Assembly: GCA_964432595.1 (NCBI GenBank) | Contig: CAYSOF010000015.1 | Coordinates: 103,225 to 167,224 of the forward strand | Direction of reading: 5' to 3' | DNA: 64,000 nucleotides | Source: DASYLJ01 sp964432595 | Lineage (GTDB): Bacteria; Desulfobacterota; Binatia; DP-6 | Shown here: positions 8,385 to 15,846 of the stretch, in pieces | How positions within the stretch are numbered: the stretch's first letter is position 1 | Layout of the letters: every line of letters starts with the position of its first letter | The notes under the pieces: generated by a model | Seen by the model: the letters and a program-made list of their open reading frames with translations, nothing else | Database searches by the model: none | What the model was told of the DNA's origin: nothing | Translations under genes and position numbers: made by a program

Positions 8385-9027
8385 GCAACGGTCCTTCCGG
8401 TCGGGTACGCGGCAGCTCGATGGCGACATGGCCGGCGGCCGGCTCGTTTCGCACGGAGCCGCCCGCGAGGCGCACGAGCGCGTCACAGGCACCGAGCTCG
8501 TCGTCCGCGGGGGCCGCGGTGGCGATCACTATGCGGACATACTCGGGGTCGTCGTCGACCGCGACGTCGACTCGACCGCCCGCCGGCACGCGGTCGAGCG
8601 TCCAGAGCAGCACGTCGAGCAGCGCCTGCTCGACGATCCGGCGGGGTCCCGTCATCGGCAGCGGTCCTCCCGACACGACGTCGAGCGGCGCGCGGCGTTC
8701 CACCGCCTGCGGCGCGACCAGCGCGTGCATGCGCGCCAGCACGTCGCTCAGGTCGAAGGGCTCGTCGACCGCGTCGTCGAGCGGGACGACGGCGTCGAGC
8801 AGGACGTCGACCAGCCGTTGCACCCGCTGGCGCTCGTCGTTCAGGACGCGCACGTAGCGCTGCTGGCGGGTGCGGACGGCGTCGTCCTCGACGTCGGCCA
8901 CCGAGCCGGACAGCAGCTCGGTGTGGATCGCGAGGGCGCTCGACGCTCCCCGGATCTCGTGCGCATACGCGCGGGCCAGCCGCGAAAGGCTGCGCAGGCG
9001 GGCGGCGGTGAGTCCATGCGGGATCAT
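8377..9027 (-). CDS. short, degenerate sensor histidine kinase paired with the sigma-54 regulator
   Basis: 216 residues with no membrane segment. A HisKA-type dimerisation helix carries an H-box-like RAYAHEIRGASSALAIHTE near residue 22, followed by a helical hairpin ending DVLLDAVVPLDD. The C-terminal part looks like the remnant of an ATPase domain (VEQALLDVLLWTLDRVPAGG, where the N-box would be), but it lacks the usual Asn and the DxGxG and GxG loops that hold ATP. It might dimerise and accept phosphate from another kinase, or act as a phosphotransfer protein. Start 9027 is the first ATG giving the complete helix. No Shine-Dalgarno is obvious. Confidence 0.65.
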   Translation of the reverse strand: MIPHGLTAARLRSLSRLARAYAHEIRGASSALAIHTELLSGSVADVEDDAVRTRQQRYVRVLNDERQRVQRLVDVLLDAVVPLDDAVDEPFDLSDVLARMHALVAPQAVERRAPLDVVSGGPLPMTGPRRIVEQALLDVLLWTLDRVPAGGRVDVAVDDDPEYVRIVIATAAPADDELGACDALVRLAGGSVRNEPAAGHVAIELPRTRPEGPLHA

Positions 9028-9237
9028 CGAGAGGAACGAACCGGATTTGGCACGGGTAGCCCAGGTCGTCAACGCGAGTCGTATCGGATGACGCACGGCG
9101 CCTACGCGGCCATTTGCGGAAAGTACGTTGTACAAAGGGCCGTGGGGCGCCTCCGCCAACCCACCGTTTTCCCGCGAAAACGCTGCCCGACGGGCCGGCA
9201 CGCAAGCTGCACAGACCTCGCGCGAACGGAGGTGCGT

Positions 9238-9654
9238 ATGACGCAGGCGGCGACTCAGCTGGAAAACGGTCTTCCTCGACTCTTCGAGCCGAATACACTT
9301 CTTCCCTCGCAGTTCTTCACCGCGCTCCAGCGCCGGTCCGCCCGGACCCCCGAGCAGCGGCTGATGTTCGCGATCCTGTTCGACGCGGTCTCGGTCTACT
9401 GCCGCGAGCGTGACCCGGTCACCTCGAAGGAGCGGCGGCTGCTCCGCGAGACGCAGCGCTGGATCACGAACAACGACCGGACGTGGGTCTTCTCGTTCCT
9501 CCGCATCTGCGACGCGCTCGACCTCGACGCCAGCTACATTCGTCGCGGCCTGCGCGAGCTGCGCGACAACCGGAAGAACCGCGGCGCGGCGGCTCGGGCC
9601 CTCAAGCTCGACGTCGACGTGCAGTCCGAGCAGCCCGTCGCCATCGGCGAGTGA
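9238..9654 (+). CDS. conserved hypothetical protein, helical, possibly DNA-binding
   Basis: 138 residues, no signal peptide or membrane segment. I do not recognise a named family with certainty. The middle (PEQRLMFAILFDAVSVYCRE) is helical. The end of the core (FSFLRICDALDLDASYIRRGL) looks like a helix-turn-helix in which the second helix could read DNA. The tail is basic and then acidic. GGAGGTGCGT before the ATG decides the start. The gene leads a run of closely spaced small envelope genes on the same strand, so it could regulate them; this is inference from position only. Confidence 0.6.
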   Translation: MTQAATQLENGLPRLFEPNTLLPSQFFTALQRRSARTPEQRLMFAILFDAVSVYCRERDPVTSKERRLLRETQRWITNNDRTWVFSFLRICDALDLDASYIRRGLRELRDNRKNRGAAARALKLDVDVQSEQPVAIGE

Positions 9655-9658
9655 CGCC

Positions 9659-10030
9659 ATGGGCGCACCCGCTACCGATGTGGGCCACCGGGACGAGCCG
9701 CCGACGGTGACGTCGGCGCTCGACCGGATGGTCGACGCGGCGCAGCAGGTGGTGGTGGACCAGGTCCGCCTGGCCCGCCTGGAAGCCCAGTCGGCCCTCA
9801 CCAGGACTGCACGCGACAGTGCGATGGTCCTGGTCGGAGGCCTGATCCTGCTGCTGGCCTGGGTGTTCGGAATGGTCGCGCTGCACGGGCTGCTGGTGCG
9901 CTGGCTCGAGCCTGCGGCCAGCTTCGGGATCATCGCGGGCGCGAACGCCGTCATCGGCGGCGCACTCGTCGCCGTCGGGCTGAGCCGCGCGACCGGCGGC
10001 GAGCAGGAGACCGCGAATGGAACAGCCTGA
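9659..10030 (+). CDS. Holin-X-like two-helix membrane protein
   Basis: 123 residues: an amphipathic N-terminal helix (RMVDAAQQVVVDQVRLARLEAQ) followed by two strongly hydrophobic helices (MVLVGGLILLLAWVFGMVALHG and FGIIAGANAVIGGALVAVGL). The layout is that of the actinobacterial Holin-X / phage-holin superfamily III proteins (DUF1469 type). These are common in chromosomes next to CsbD, BON and DUF883-like genes and are not normally phage-related. It starts four bases after the preceding stop and overlaps the next gene by 14 bases. A role in envelope stress is inferred from the neighbours. Confidence 0.7.
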   Translation: MGAPATDVGHRDEPPTVTSALDRMVDAAQQVVVDQVRLARLEAQSALTRTARDSAMVLVGGLILLLAWVFGMVALHGLLVRWLEPAASFGIIAGANAVIGGALVAVGLSRATGGEQETANGTA

Positions 10031-10211
10031 AGAGCGCGAGGTCCTGCTCCAGAACATCGAAGAGCACAAGCGCGAGCTCCGCATGGCGGTCGACGACCTC
10101 CGCGAAGCCGCGCTCGCCTGGACCGATCCGCGGGACATGATCCGCGAGCGGCCGGGCGCCTGGATACTCGGCGGGGTGGCATTCGGCCTCTGGCTCGGCT
10201 GGCGGCGCTGA
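10017..10211 (+). CDS. small membrane-anchored protein (DUF3618-like)
   Basis: 64 residues. A charged coiled-coil-like N-terminus (EEREVLLQNIEEHKRELRMA) is followed by DPRDMIRERP and one hydrophobic C-terminal helix (GAWILGGVAFGLWLGW). The shape, a soluble helix and 'RP' before a single anchor, resembles DUF3618/DUF883 proteins. The start lies inside the end of the Holin-X-like gene, so translation is probably coupled. No catalytic motif. Confidence 0.65.
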   Translation: MEQPEEREVLLQNIEEHKRELRMAVDDLREAALAWTDPRDMIRERPGAWILGGVAFGLWLGWRR

Positions 10212-10244
10212 CCCCTCGCACCGATTTCGAAGGAGGCACGATTC

Positions 10245-10436
10245 ATGACGACCGACATGGGCGGCGCGGTGAACGCGATCGCCGAACAGGCTGGAGAGCG
10301 CTACGAGCAGGTCCGGGGAGAGCTCGGCGACGTCGATCGACGCGTGCGCGAAGTCATCGACCAGTATCCCTTGGCGTCGTTCCTCGGCGCGGTGGTGGTC
10401 GGCTACCTCTTCGCTCGCGTCACGAGCCGGAGCTAG
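10245..10436 (+). CDS. small membrane-anchored protein (YqjD/ElaB-like layout)
   Basis: 63 residues: a soluble helical part (YEQVRGELGDVDRRVREVID) then YPLASFLGAVVVGYLFARVTS, a single membrane anchor. The last part matches the C-terminal anchor of YqjD/ElaB/DUF883 proteins ('P..s...a..vGyllg'), which attach ribosomes or other partners to the inner membrane in E. coli. GAAGGAGG precedes the ATG. It probably belongs to the same operon as its neighbours. Confidence 0.65.
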   Translation: MTTDMGGAVNAIAEQAGERYEQVRGELGDVDRRVREVIDQYPLASFLGAVVVGYLFARVTSRS

Positions 10437-10445
10437 GAGGCGCCG

Positions 10446-10757
10446 ATGCCGCAGAACGAAGGCACGACCCGCACCCGACGTCCGAACCGGCCTCGCGTCG
10501 CCGAGCCGTTCCGGCAGCAGCTGCAGAGCGTCGAGCAGAGCTCCGGCGAGCTGCTCGAGCTACTGCGCGAGAACCTGGACCGGCGTCCCTATGCGACGCT
10601 GGGCGCCGGTCTCGCCGCCGGCTTCATCCTCGGCGGCGGGCTGACCCTGCGCCTCACCACGTCGCTGGCGGCGGTCGCCGGGCGCATGGCCATGGCCAAC
10701 GTAGTCTCGAACGCGCTGCGCGGCCTCCAGCCCACCACGGAAAGGACGGACGCATGA
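10446..10757 (+). CDS. small membrane-anchored protein, third of its type in the run
   Basis: 103 residues. The N-terminus is basic (TRTRRPNRPRV), followed by a helix (LLELLRENLDRRPYATLGAG) and a Gly-rich hydrophobic segment (GLAAGFILGGGLTLRLTTSLAAVAG). The 'RRP..tlg' entry into the membrane segment repeats the layout of the two genes before it, suggesting local duplication and divergence. AGGAGG precedes the ATG. Its stop overlaps the next start as ATGA. Function unknown. Confidence 0.65.
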   Translation: MPQNEGTTRTRRPNRPRVAEPFRQQLQSVEQSSGELLELLRENLDRRPYATLGAGLAAGFILGGGLTLRLTTSLAAVAGRMAMANVVSNALRGLQPTTERTDA

Positions 10758-11035
10758 CGACCAAGGAATTCACCAATCGACTTCCCGATACCGAGGACAT
10801 CCTCGGCTACCTCGGGCTCACCACCGCCAGCCGGCGCTCGAACGACGCGTTCGCCGCCACGGCCGGCGCATTCACGCTCGGCCTGGTGGTCGGCGCCGCG
10901 GTCGCCCTGCTGTACGCGCCGCGGAGCGGCCAGGAGACCCGGCGCGACGTCGGCGAACGCCTGACGAGCGTGAAGGATCGGGTGACGGAGGCGATGAGCC
11001 CCGCCACGGACACCGCACGGACCGCGGCGTCCTGA
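10754..11035 (+). CDS. YtxH-like small membrane protein
   Basis: 93 residues. After about 35 polar residues comes a hydrophobic segment with the YtxH signature FTLGLVVGAAVALLYAPRSGQETR, then a helical tail with repeated Thr/Lys/Val (RLTSVKDRVTEAM). The 'G...G...ALLYAP.SG.ETR' pattern is typical of YtxH (DUF948/gas vesicle-like) general stress proteins. It starts inside the previous stop (ATGA) and is followed ten bases later by the SRPBCC gene. Possibly envelope stress; the precise role is not known for the family. Confidence 0.75.
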   Translation: MTTKEFTNRLPDTEDILGYLGLTTASRRSNDAFAATAGAFTLGLVVGAAVALLYAPRSGQETRRDVGERLTSVKDRVTEAMSPATDTARTAAS

Positions 11036-11045
11036 AAGGAGACCC

Positions 11046-11510
11046 ATGGCATCACGAATCGAAAAGTCGATCGACGTCGACGTCCCCGTGACGACGGCCT
11101 ACAACCAGTGGACGCAGTTCGAGGACTTCCCGCGCTTCATGGACGGCGTCAAGGAAGTCCGTCAGCTCGACGACAAGCGCCTGTTCTGGCGTGCCGAGAT
11201 CGGCGGCGTCGAGAAGACGTGGGAGGCCGAGATCACCGAGCAGCGTCCCGACGAGCGCGTCGCGTGGACGAACCGCACCGGTGCGACGAACTGCGGCGTC
11301 GTGACGTTCCATCGCCTGAGCCCGGACACGACCCGGATCATGCTGCAGATGGACTACGACCCCGAAGGGCTCGTCGAGAACGTCGGCGACTTCATCGGCA
11401 TCGCCAGCTCCCGCATCTCGGGCGACCTGGACCGCTTCAAGCAGTTCATCGAGTCGCGCGGCCGGGAGACGGGCGCGTGGCGCGGCGAGGTCGAGCGGCC
11501 CCGTCCCTGA
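11046..11510 (+). CDS. SRPBCC-family (polyketide cyclase/dehydrase-like) protein
   Basis: 154 residues. The START-like fold begins IEKSIDVDVPVTTAYNQWTQFEDFPRFMDGVKEV, continues through RLFWRAEIGGVEKTW and ends in a long C-terminal helix (GDLDRFKQFIESRG). Members bind hydrophobic ligands; this cyclase/dehydrase subgroup is often found with membrane stress genes and has no proven activity. AAAGGAG sits before the ATG. It is the last gene of the tightly packed run from 9238. Confidence 0.8.
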   Translation: MASRIEKSIDVDVPVTTAYNQWTQFEDFPRFMDGVKEVRQLDDKRLFWRAEIGGVEKTWEAEITEQRPDERVAWTNRTGATNCGVVTFHRLSPDTTRIMLQMDYDPEGLVENVGDFIGIASSRISGDLDRFKQFIESRGRETGAWRGEVERPRP

Positions 11511-11644
11511 CGGAAGTCTACACTTTACACGTGACACGTCGCGGCCGGCGTCGAGAGTACCCCGAATTTCCTGGGCTCGCGCTCCGCCGGCCGGCGGCAC
11601 CGTTTCTGCACTACGGACCGCAGTACCGAACGACAGGAGGTTGC

Positions 11645-11842
11645 ATGAACACGGATACGCTCAAGGGTCAGTGGCAGCAGCTCAAAGGCAACGTGCGCAA
11701 GCAGTGGGGAAAGCTCACCGACGACGACCTGGACGTGATCCAGGGCGACGCTGAGATCCTCGCCGGCAAGGTGCAGGAGCGCTACGGACGATCGAAGGAA
11801 GAGGTCCGCAGCGAGGTCGATCGCTGGCTCGAGACGCAGTGA
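11645..11842 (+). CDS. CsbD family stress protein
   Basis: 65 residues with the full CsbD pattern: MNTDTLKGQWQQLKGNVRK then WGKLTDDDLDVIQGD and LAGKVQERYGRSKEEV. CsbD-like proteins are small, hydrophilic and strongly induced by general stress in many bacteria; the molecular role is unknown. AGGAGG precedes the ATG. The 134-base gap upstream suggests its own promoter, and the BON lipoprotein follows 11 bases later. Confidence 0.88.
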   Translation: MNTDTLKGQWQQLKGNVRKQWGKLTDDDLDVIQGDAEILAGKVQERYGRSKEEVRSEVDRWLETQ

Positions 11843-11853
11843 GGAGGTGCATC

Positions 11854-12246
11854 ATGCGTCGGCACATCGCTACGTCCTTGCTGTCGGTCGCGGCGCCGCT
11901 GGCGCTGGTCACCATGCTCTCCGCCTGTGACCGCGAGCGCGACGTGAGCACCGCGGACAACACGGCGGTCAACGAGCGCGACCGCGATGGCGACATGGCG
12001 ACCGCGACCGATCAGTCGGAGTCGCCGGCGGACCGCGAGACGACCCGCCGCATTCGCGCGATCATCGTCGCGGACGACGGTCTCTCGTCGAACGCCAAGA
12101 ACGTCAAGATCGTCACCAACGACGGCACGGTCACGCTTCGCGGACCGGTCGAGAACGAGCAGGAGCGCACCCGCGTCGCGGCCGCCGCCCAACAGGTGGC
12201 AGGCAACGGCAAGGTGCAGAACCAGCTCGAGGTCGCCGGTCGCTGA
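11854..12246 (+). CDS. BON-domain lipoprotein
   Basis: 130 residues. The signal peptide ends in a lipobox LSAC, so Cys 25 would carry lipid. A polar, Asp/Arg-rich linker follows, then one BON domain (TRRIRAIIVADDGLSSNAK ... TNDGTVTLRGPV ... KVQNQLEVAG). The start at 11854 is preceded by GAGGAGGTGC; a start five codons upstream would bury that site. It likely sits at the outer or inner membrane facing the periplasm. It is co-directional with CsbD, and the stress role is inferred from the family (OsmY-like). Confidence 0.8.
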   Translation: MRRHIATSLLSVAAPLALVTMLSACDRERDVSTADNTAVNERDRDGDMATATDQSESPADRETTRRIRAIIVADDGLSSNAKNVKIVTNDGTVTLRGPVENEQERTRVAAAAQQVAGNGKVQNQLEVAGR

Positions 12247-12265
12247 CCGGCGGGGAGGAGAACTC

Positions 12266-12796
12266 ATGGCATCCAAGTCCGTCTTCTGCATCGCGAAGTC
12301 CGATCTGCAGGCCGAGTCCATCGTGATGGATCTCAAGTCTGCCGGCTTCGCCAACAACGACATCTCGGTCCTGTTCCCGGACAAGACCGGCACGCGCGAC
12401 TTCGCGCACGAGCAGAACACCAAAGCGCCCGAGGGTGCGGCGGCCGGTGCGGGCACCGGCGGCGTCATCGGCGGCGCGCTCGGGTGGCTCGCGGGCATCG
12501 GCGCCCTCGCCATCCCGGGGCTGGGCCCATTCATCGCGGCCGGTCCCATCATGGCGGCGCTCAGCGGCGCGGCCGTCGGCGCCGGCGTCGGCGGCCTCAC
12601 CGGCGCGCTGGTGGGTGCCGGCATTCCGGAGTACGAAGCCAAGCGGTACGAAGGCAAGATCCGCAGTGGCAACATCCTGATCTCCGTCCATGCCGACGAC
12701 GCCACGCAGCGGCGACGCGCCAAGGACATCTTCGAGCGCGCCGGCGCCGAGGACATCTCCGACACCGGCGAGGCGCGAGCCGACGTCTCCGCCTGA
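12266..12796 (+). CDS. general-stress-17M-like protein with glycine-zipper membrane segment
   Basis: 176 residues. The N-terminus VFCIAKSDLQAESIVMDLKSAGF with NNDISVLFPD is the general stress protein 17M-like (YflT) fold. A long Gly/Ala-rich stretch with GxxxG spacing (GAGTGGVIGGALGWLAGIG, GAAVGAGVGGLTGALVGAG) could insert in membranes as a glycine zipper. The tail (GNILISVHADDATQRRRAKDIF) returns to a second half of the same alpha-beta fold. GGGGAGGAG precedes the start. Function unknown; stress-related by family and context. Confidence 0.75.
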   Translation: MASKSVFCIAKSDLQAESIVMDLKSAGFANNDISVLFPDKTGTRDFAHEQNTKAPEGAAAGAGTGGVIGGALGWLAGIGALAIPGLGPFIAAGPIMAALSGAAVGAGVGGLTGALVGAGIPEYEAKRYEGKIRSGNILISVHADDATQRRRAKDIFERAGAEDISDTGEARADVSA

Positions 12797-14750
12797 CCCC
12801 GAGCCCTCCGACGCGCGCCGGACGCCGTACGCGTCCGGCGCGTCGTCCTGGCCCGGCTACGCCATCGCATTGGTCGGCGTCGCCGCGGTCGTCGGCGGTC
12901 GTCTGCTCGCCGCGCCCTGGCTCGGCGACAGCATGCCGCTCACCATGCTCCTCGTGGTCGTCGCCGCGGCGGCCACCGTCGGGGGCATGGCTCCCGGGTT
13001 CCTGGCCGCGTCGATCGGCCTGGTCGCCTCCGCCTACTTCGTGCTCCCGCCGCCGGTCTCCGCCGCGTGGGACACCCGGCAGGCGATCGGCACGTCCGGC
13101 TATGCCGCCGCGACGATCGCCATCACCCTGCTGGCGCATCACCTGCGCCGCATCCGCGCCGCCGCCGATGCGACGATGGCGCGCCTGCGGGAGGAGCACG
13201 ATCTGCTCCGCCGCAGCGAGGATCGCCTCGCCCTGGCGCTCGAGGTCGGCGACATCGCGATCTGGGAGCACGATCTGGTCCGCGACGCGCTCACGTGGTC
13301 CGATCGCCACTACCACTTGCTCGGGCTCGACCCGACGACGTCGCCGGCCACCTACGAGCTGTGGCGCGACACGCTCCATCCCGACGACCGCGACCGTATG
13401 GAGCGCCTCTATCGCCGGGCGCAGGTCGACGGTCCGCTGGTGGCCGACTATCGGATCGTGCGGCCCGACGGGACGGTCCGCTGGCTCGCGTGCTGCGGCC
13501 AGGTGATGTTCGACGACGAGGGCCGGCCGCTGCGCTCGCTCGGCGCGATCGTCGACGTCACGCCGCGCGTGGAGTCCGACGAAGCGCTCCGCGAGGCCGA
13601 CCGCCGCAAGAACGACTTCCTGGCGATGCTGGCGCACGAGCTGCGCAATCCGCTCGGCCCGATCCGCAATGCCGCCGCGCTCTTCGAAGCGCTGGCGCCG
13701 GGCGACGCGCGCGTCAGCCAGGCGCGCGCCATGATCGAGCGGCAGACGACGCACATGGCGCGGCTGGTGGACGACCTGCTCGACGTCGCCCGCATCACGA
13801 CGGGCGCCGTGCAGCTCCACGGCCGCCTCGTCGAGCTGGACGAGCTCGTCGACGATGCCGTCCAGCAAATGCGACCCGTCGCCGAGGCCCGCGGCGTGAC
13901 GCTCGCGGTGTCGACCGCGCTCGGGCCGATCGCGCTCGCGGTCGACGCCGGACGCATCGTGCAGGCGCTCGCGAACGTCATCGGCAACGCCTGCAAGTTC
14001 ACGCCGAGCGGCGGCCACGTGAGCGTCACCACCGCGCAGGTCGACGATGACGCCGTGATCCGGGTCCGCGACGACGGCGTGGGCATTCCCGCCGATCTGC
14101 TCCCGCGGATCTTCGACCTGTTCGTGCAGGGGCCCGTGGCGCTCGATCGCTCGCTGGGCGGGCTCGGCATCGGGCTGACGCTGGCGCGTCGCATGGTCGA
14201 GCTGCACGGGGGCACGATCACCGCGAGCAGCGCGGGTCCGGACCACGGGAGCGAGTTCGTGCTCACGCTGCCGGTGGTCCCGCATTCGTCTCGCCGCGCG
14301 CCCGCACCGGGCAGCGCGCCGGCGACGAAGAACGTCGACGTGCTGATCGTCGAGGACAACCCGGACGCGGCGGAGAGCTTCCGGATGCTCCTCGAGCTCG
14401 ACGGGCACACCGTACGCACCGCGGGAACCGGCCGCGAGGCGCTCGCCGCCATGGACGAACGCGGCGCCACCGTCGCATTCGTGGACATCGGCTTGCCGGA
14501 GATCGACGGCTTCGAGGTCGCGCGCCGCTTGCGGGCGCATCCCCACGGTCAGACGATGGTGCTCGTCGCCCTGTCGGGCTACGGCACCGAGGAGGACCGC
14601 CGGGAGGGCGCCGCCGCCGGCTTCGATCACTATTTCACGAAGCCGGTCGACGTCGCGGACGTCCGCCGGCTCCTCCAGGGCCTCGCCGGCGAGAGCGGCC
14701 GTATCCTGGCGGTCGTGCGGGACATTTCGTCCAAGACCCCGCATCGTTGA
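12690..14750 (+). CDS. hybrid histidine kinase: membrane sensor, PAS, kinase core, receiver
   Basis: About 686 residues. Three or four hydrophobic segments (YAIALVGVAAVVGGRLL through TIAITLLAHHL) resemble the DUF4118 sensor. A PAS domain of the PAS_3 type follows (LEVGDIAIWEHDLV ... DYRIVRPDGTVRWL). The HisKA motif is AMLAHELRNPLGPI (His 316), then the ATPase with N-box VIGNACKF, DDGVGIP and GLGIGLTLA, and a C-terminal receiver with LIVEDN and VDIGLPE. Signal flow is autophosphorylation, then transfer to its own receiver or to the single-domain receivers nearby. The start is uncertain: only the ATG at 12690 precedes the membrane segments, and it overlaps the stress gene by 107 bases. Confidence 0.85.
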   Translation: MPTTPRSGDAPRTSSSAPAPRTSPTPARREPTSPPDPEPSDARRTPYASGASSWPGYAIALVGVAAVVGGRLLAAPWLGDSMPLTMLLVVVAAAATVGGMAPGFLAASIGLVASAYFVLPPPVSAAWDTRQAIGTSGYAAATIAITLLAHHLRRIRAAADATMARLREEHDLLRRSEDRLALALEVGDIAIWEHDLVRDALTWSDRHYHLLGLDPTTSPATYELWRDTLHPDDRDRMERLYRRAQVDGPLVADYRIVRPDGTVRWLACCGQVMFDDEGRPLRSLGAIVDVTPRVESDEALREADRRKNDFLAMLAHELRNPLGPIRNAAALFEALAPGDARVSQARAMIERQTTHMARLVDDLLDVARITTGAVQLHGRLVELDELVDDAVQQMRPVAEARGVTLAVSTALGPIALAVDAGRIVQALANVIGNACKFTPSGGHVSVTTAQVDDDAVIRVRDDGVGIPADLLPRIFDLFVQGPVALDRSLGGLGIGLTLARRMVELHGGTITASSAGPDHGSEFVLTLPVVPHSSRRAPAPGSAPATKNVDVLIVEDNPDAAESFRMLLELDGHTVRTAGTGREALAAMDERGATVAFVDIGLPEIDGFEVARRLRAHPHGQTMVLVALSGYGTEEDRREGAAAGFDHYFTKPVDVADVRRLLQGLAGESGRILAVVRDISSKTPHR

Positions 14751-14784
14751 GAGGCCCCGCGGAGACGCACCCGCGCGAGGTTTC

Positions 14785-14790
14785 TACAAT
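14785..14790 (+). promoter_or_regulatory. possible -10 element (TACAAT)
   Basis: TACAAT matches five of six bases of the sigma-70 -10 consensus and lies about 80 bases before the small basic protein gene at 14867. The matching -35 region (around 14762) is poor, so this is only a candidate. Confidence 0.3.
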
Positions 14791-14866
14791 CGCCACGGCG
14801 CGCCATGGCGGGATGCCCATGCGATGGCCAGGCGGCGATGGCACGCATTTCGCTCCCTGCGGGGGC

Positions 14867-15049
14867 ATGTCGAGCCAGCGAAAGAAGAAGGACGGGAAGG
14901 ACCCGAGCAAGAAGCGACAGCGCATGCGAGACGACGAGGCGCGCCGTCACGCGGCCGCGACGCCCGATCGCCCGCAGCGCGACGAGGTCGACAAGATCAC
15001 CTACAAGCGCGGCTCCGCCGGGGATCGGACGCGCGTCGGTGCGTCATGA
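14867..15049 (+). CDS. small, highly charged protein of unknown function
   Basis: 60 residues, almost entirely Lys, Arg, Asp, Glu, Ser and Thr, with no hydrophobic core, so probably intrinsically disordered (MSSQRKKKDGKDPSKKRQR then RDDEARRHAAATPDR). I do not recognise a family. The main support is position: its stop codon overlaps the start of the next gene as ATGA, the usual sign of a coupled pair. It might accompany the receiver protein or be a nucleic-acid-binding peptide, but nothing in the sequence proves it. Confidence 0.45.
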   Translation: MSSQRKKKDGKDPSKKRQRMRDDEARRHAAATPDRPQRDEVDKITYKRGSAGDRTRVGAS

Positions 15050-15435
15050 CGGGCGGGCGCGGACATCGGCATCGCATCCTGCTCGTCGAAGACCACGACG
15101 AGCTGCGGCGGGCCGTGGCCGAGCTGCTCGAGCTCGAGGGCTACGAGACCGTCTGCGCCGGCGACGGGAACGAAGCGCTGAAGGCGCTGCGCGACGGCCC
15201 CCCGCCCTGCGTCGTCCTGCTCGACCTGCACCTGCCGGGACTGTCCGGTCAGGAGTTCCGAGCGCGCCAGCTCCTCGATCGGCAGCTCGCGGGCGTGCCG
15301 GTCGTCGCCCTGTCGGGCCACGGCGGCATCGCGCAGCAGGCGGCCGCCATGCACATGGACGACTACCTCGAGAAGCCGATCGACCTGGACAAGCTGCTCG
15401 TCGTGCTTCGTCGCGTCTGCCGCCAGGCCGCGTGA
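15046..15435 (+). CDS. single-domain response regulator
   Basis: 129 residues, one receiver domain. The acidic pair is in VEDHDE (15-18), the phospho-acceptor Asp is at 60 (LLDLHLPG) and the Lys at 110 (LEKPIDLDKLL). It closely follows the hybrid kinase at 12690-14750, so it is a likely acceptor for that kinase. Its C-terminal helix (DLDKLLVVLRRVC) resembles that of the receiver at 27947. The start at 15046 overlaps the upstream stop. There is no output domain, so it must act through protein contact or as a phosphorelay step. Confidence 0.88.
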   Translation: MTGGRGHRHRILLVEDHDELRRAVAELLELEGYETVCAGDGNEALKALRDGPPPCVVLLDLHLPGLSGQEFRARQLLDRQLAGVPVVALSGHGGIAQQAAAMHMDDYLEKPIDLDKLLVVLRRVCRQAA

Positions 15436-15494
15436 GGACGGGGGACGAGTCGACAGCGGCTGCCTGCGGCACGCGTTTCGCACCGTCGGCACAC

Positions 15495-15713
15495 ATGATG
15501 GACGCACGAAGCCGACATCGCCCGCCGGCGCCCAAAGGCGCACCGACACCCGAGTCGCACGGCGCACCTGCGCGCGAGTGGACGTCCGACAGCGTCGACG
15601 AGGAATGTGCGACGCTGGAGGCCGCCTGTCGCGACGCGCGGGCGCGCGGCGACGAGGCCGAGATTCGCCGCATCGAAGCGCGCCTCCGCCTGCTGCGCGA
15701 CGAGACGCGCTAG
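15495..15713 (+). CDS. small hypothetical protein with helical C-terminus
   Basis: 72 residues (71 if the second ATG at 15498 is used). The first half is Pro/Arg-rich and probably unstructured; the second half (EECATLEAACRDARARGDE then IRRIEARLRLLRDE) could form a coiled-coil hairpin. There is no ribosome site of note and no recognised family. It is listed because codon composition and the helical end look gene-like and no other gene covers this stretch. Confidence 0.35.
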   Translation: MMDARSRHRPPAPKGAPTPESHGAPAREWTSDSVDEECATLEAACRDARARGDEAEIRRIEARLRLLRDETR

Positions 15714-15846
15714 CGGCATTGCAAATCCGGTCTTCCGATCGGAGGGAACTACATCGCGTCGTGCCGCAGGCGCCCGTACTCGCTGCGCCGTCGCCTCGGC
15801 ATCGATCGTGCATCGCTGATGCGCACATGCCTTGGGAGGTGACCGC

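Noticed and set aside
9047..9062. TTGGCACG as a sigma-54 -24 element
   Set aside because: The GC of the -12 element is not at the required spacing (the sequence reads GCCC instead of TTGC after four bases) and the nearest gene start is about 180 bases away.
9659..11035. Prophage remnant, because of a Holin-X-like gene
   Set aside because: No integrase, capsid, tail or lysis genes are nearby; Holin-X-like genes beside YtxH and CsbD types are normal chromosomal stress genes.
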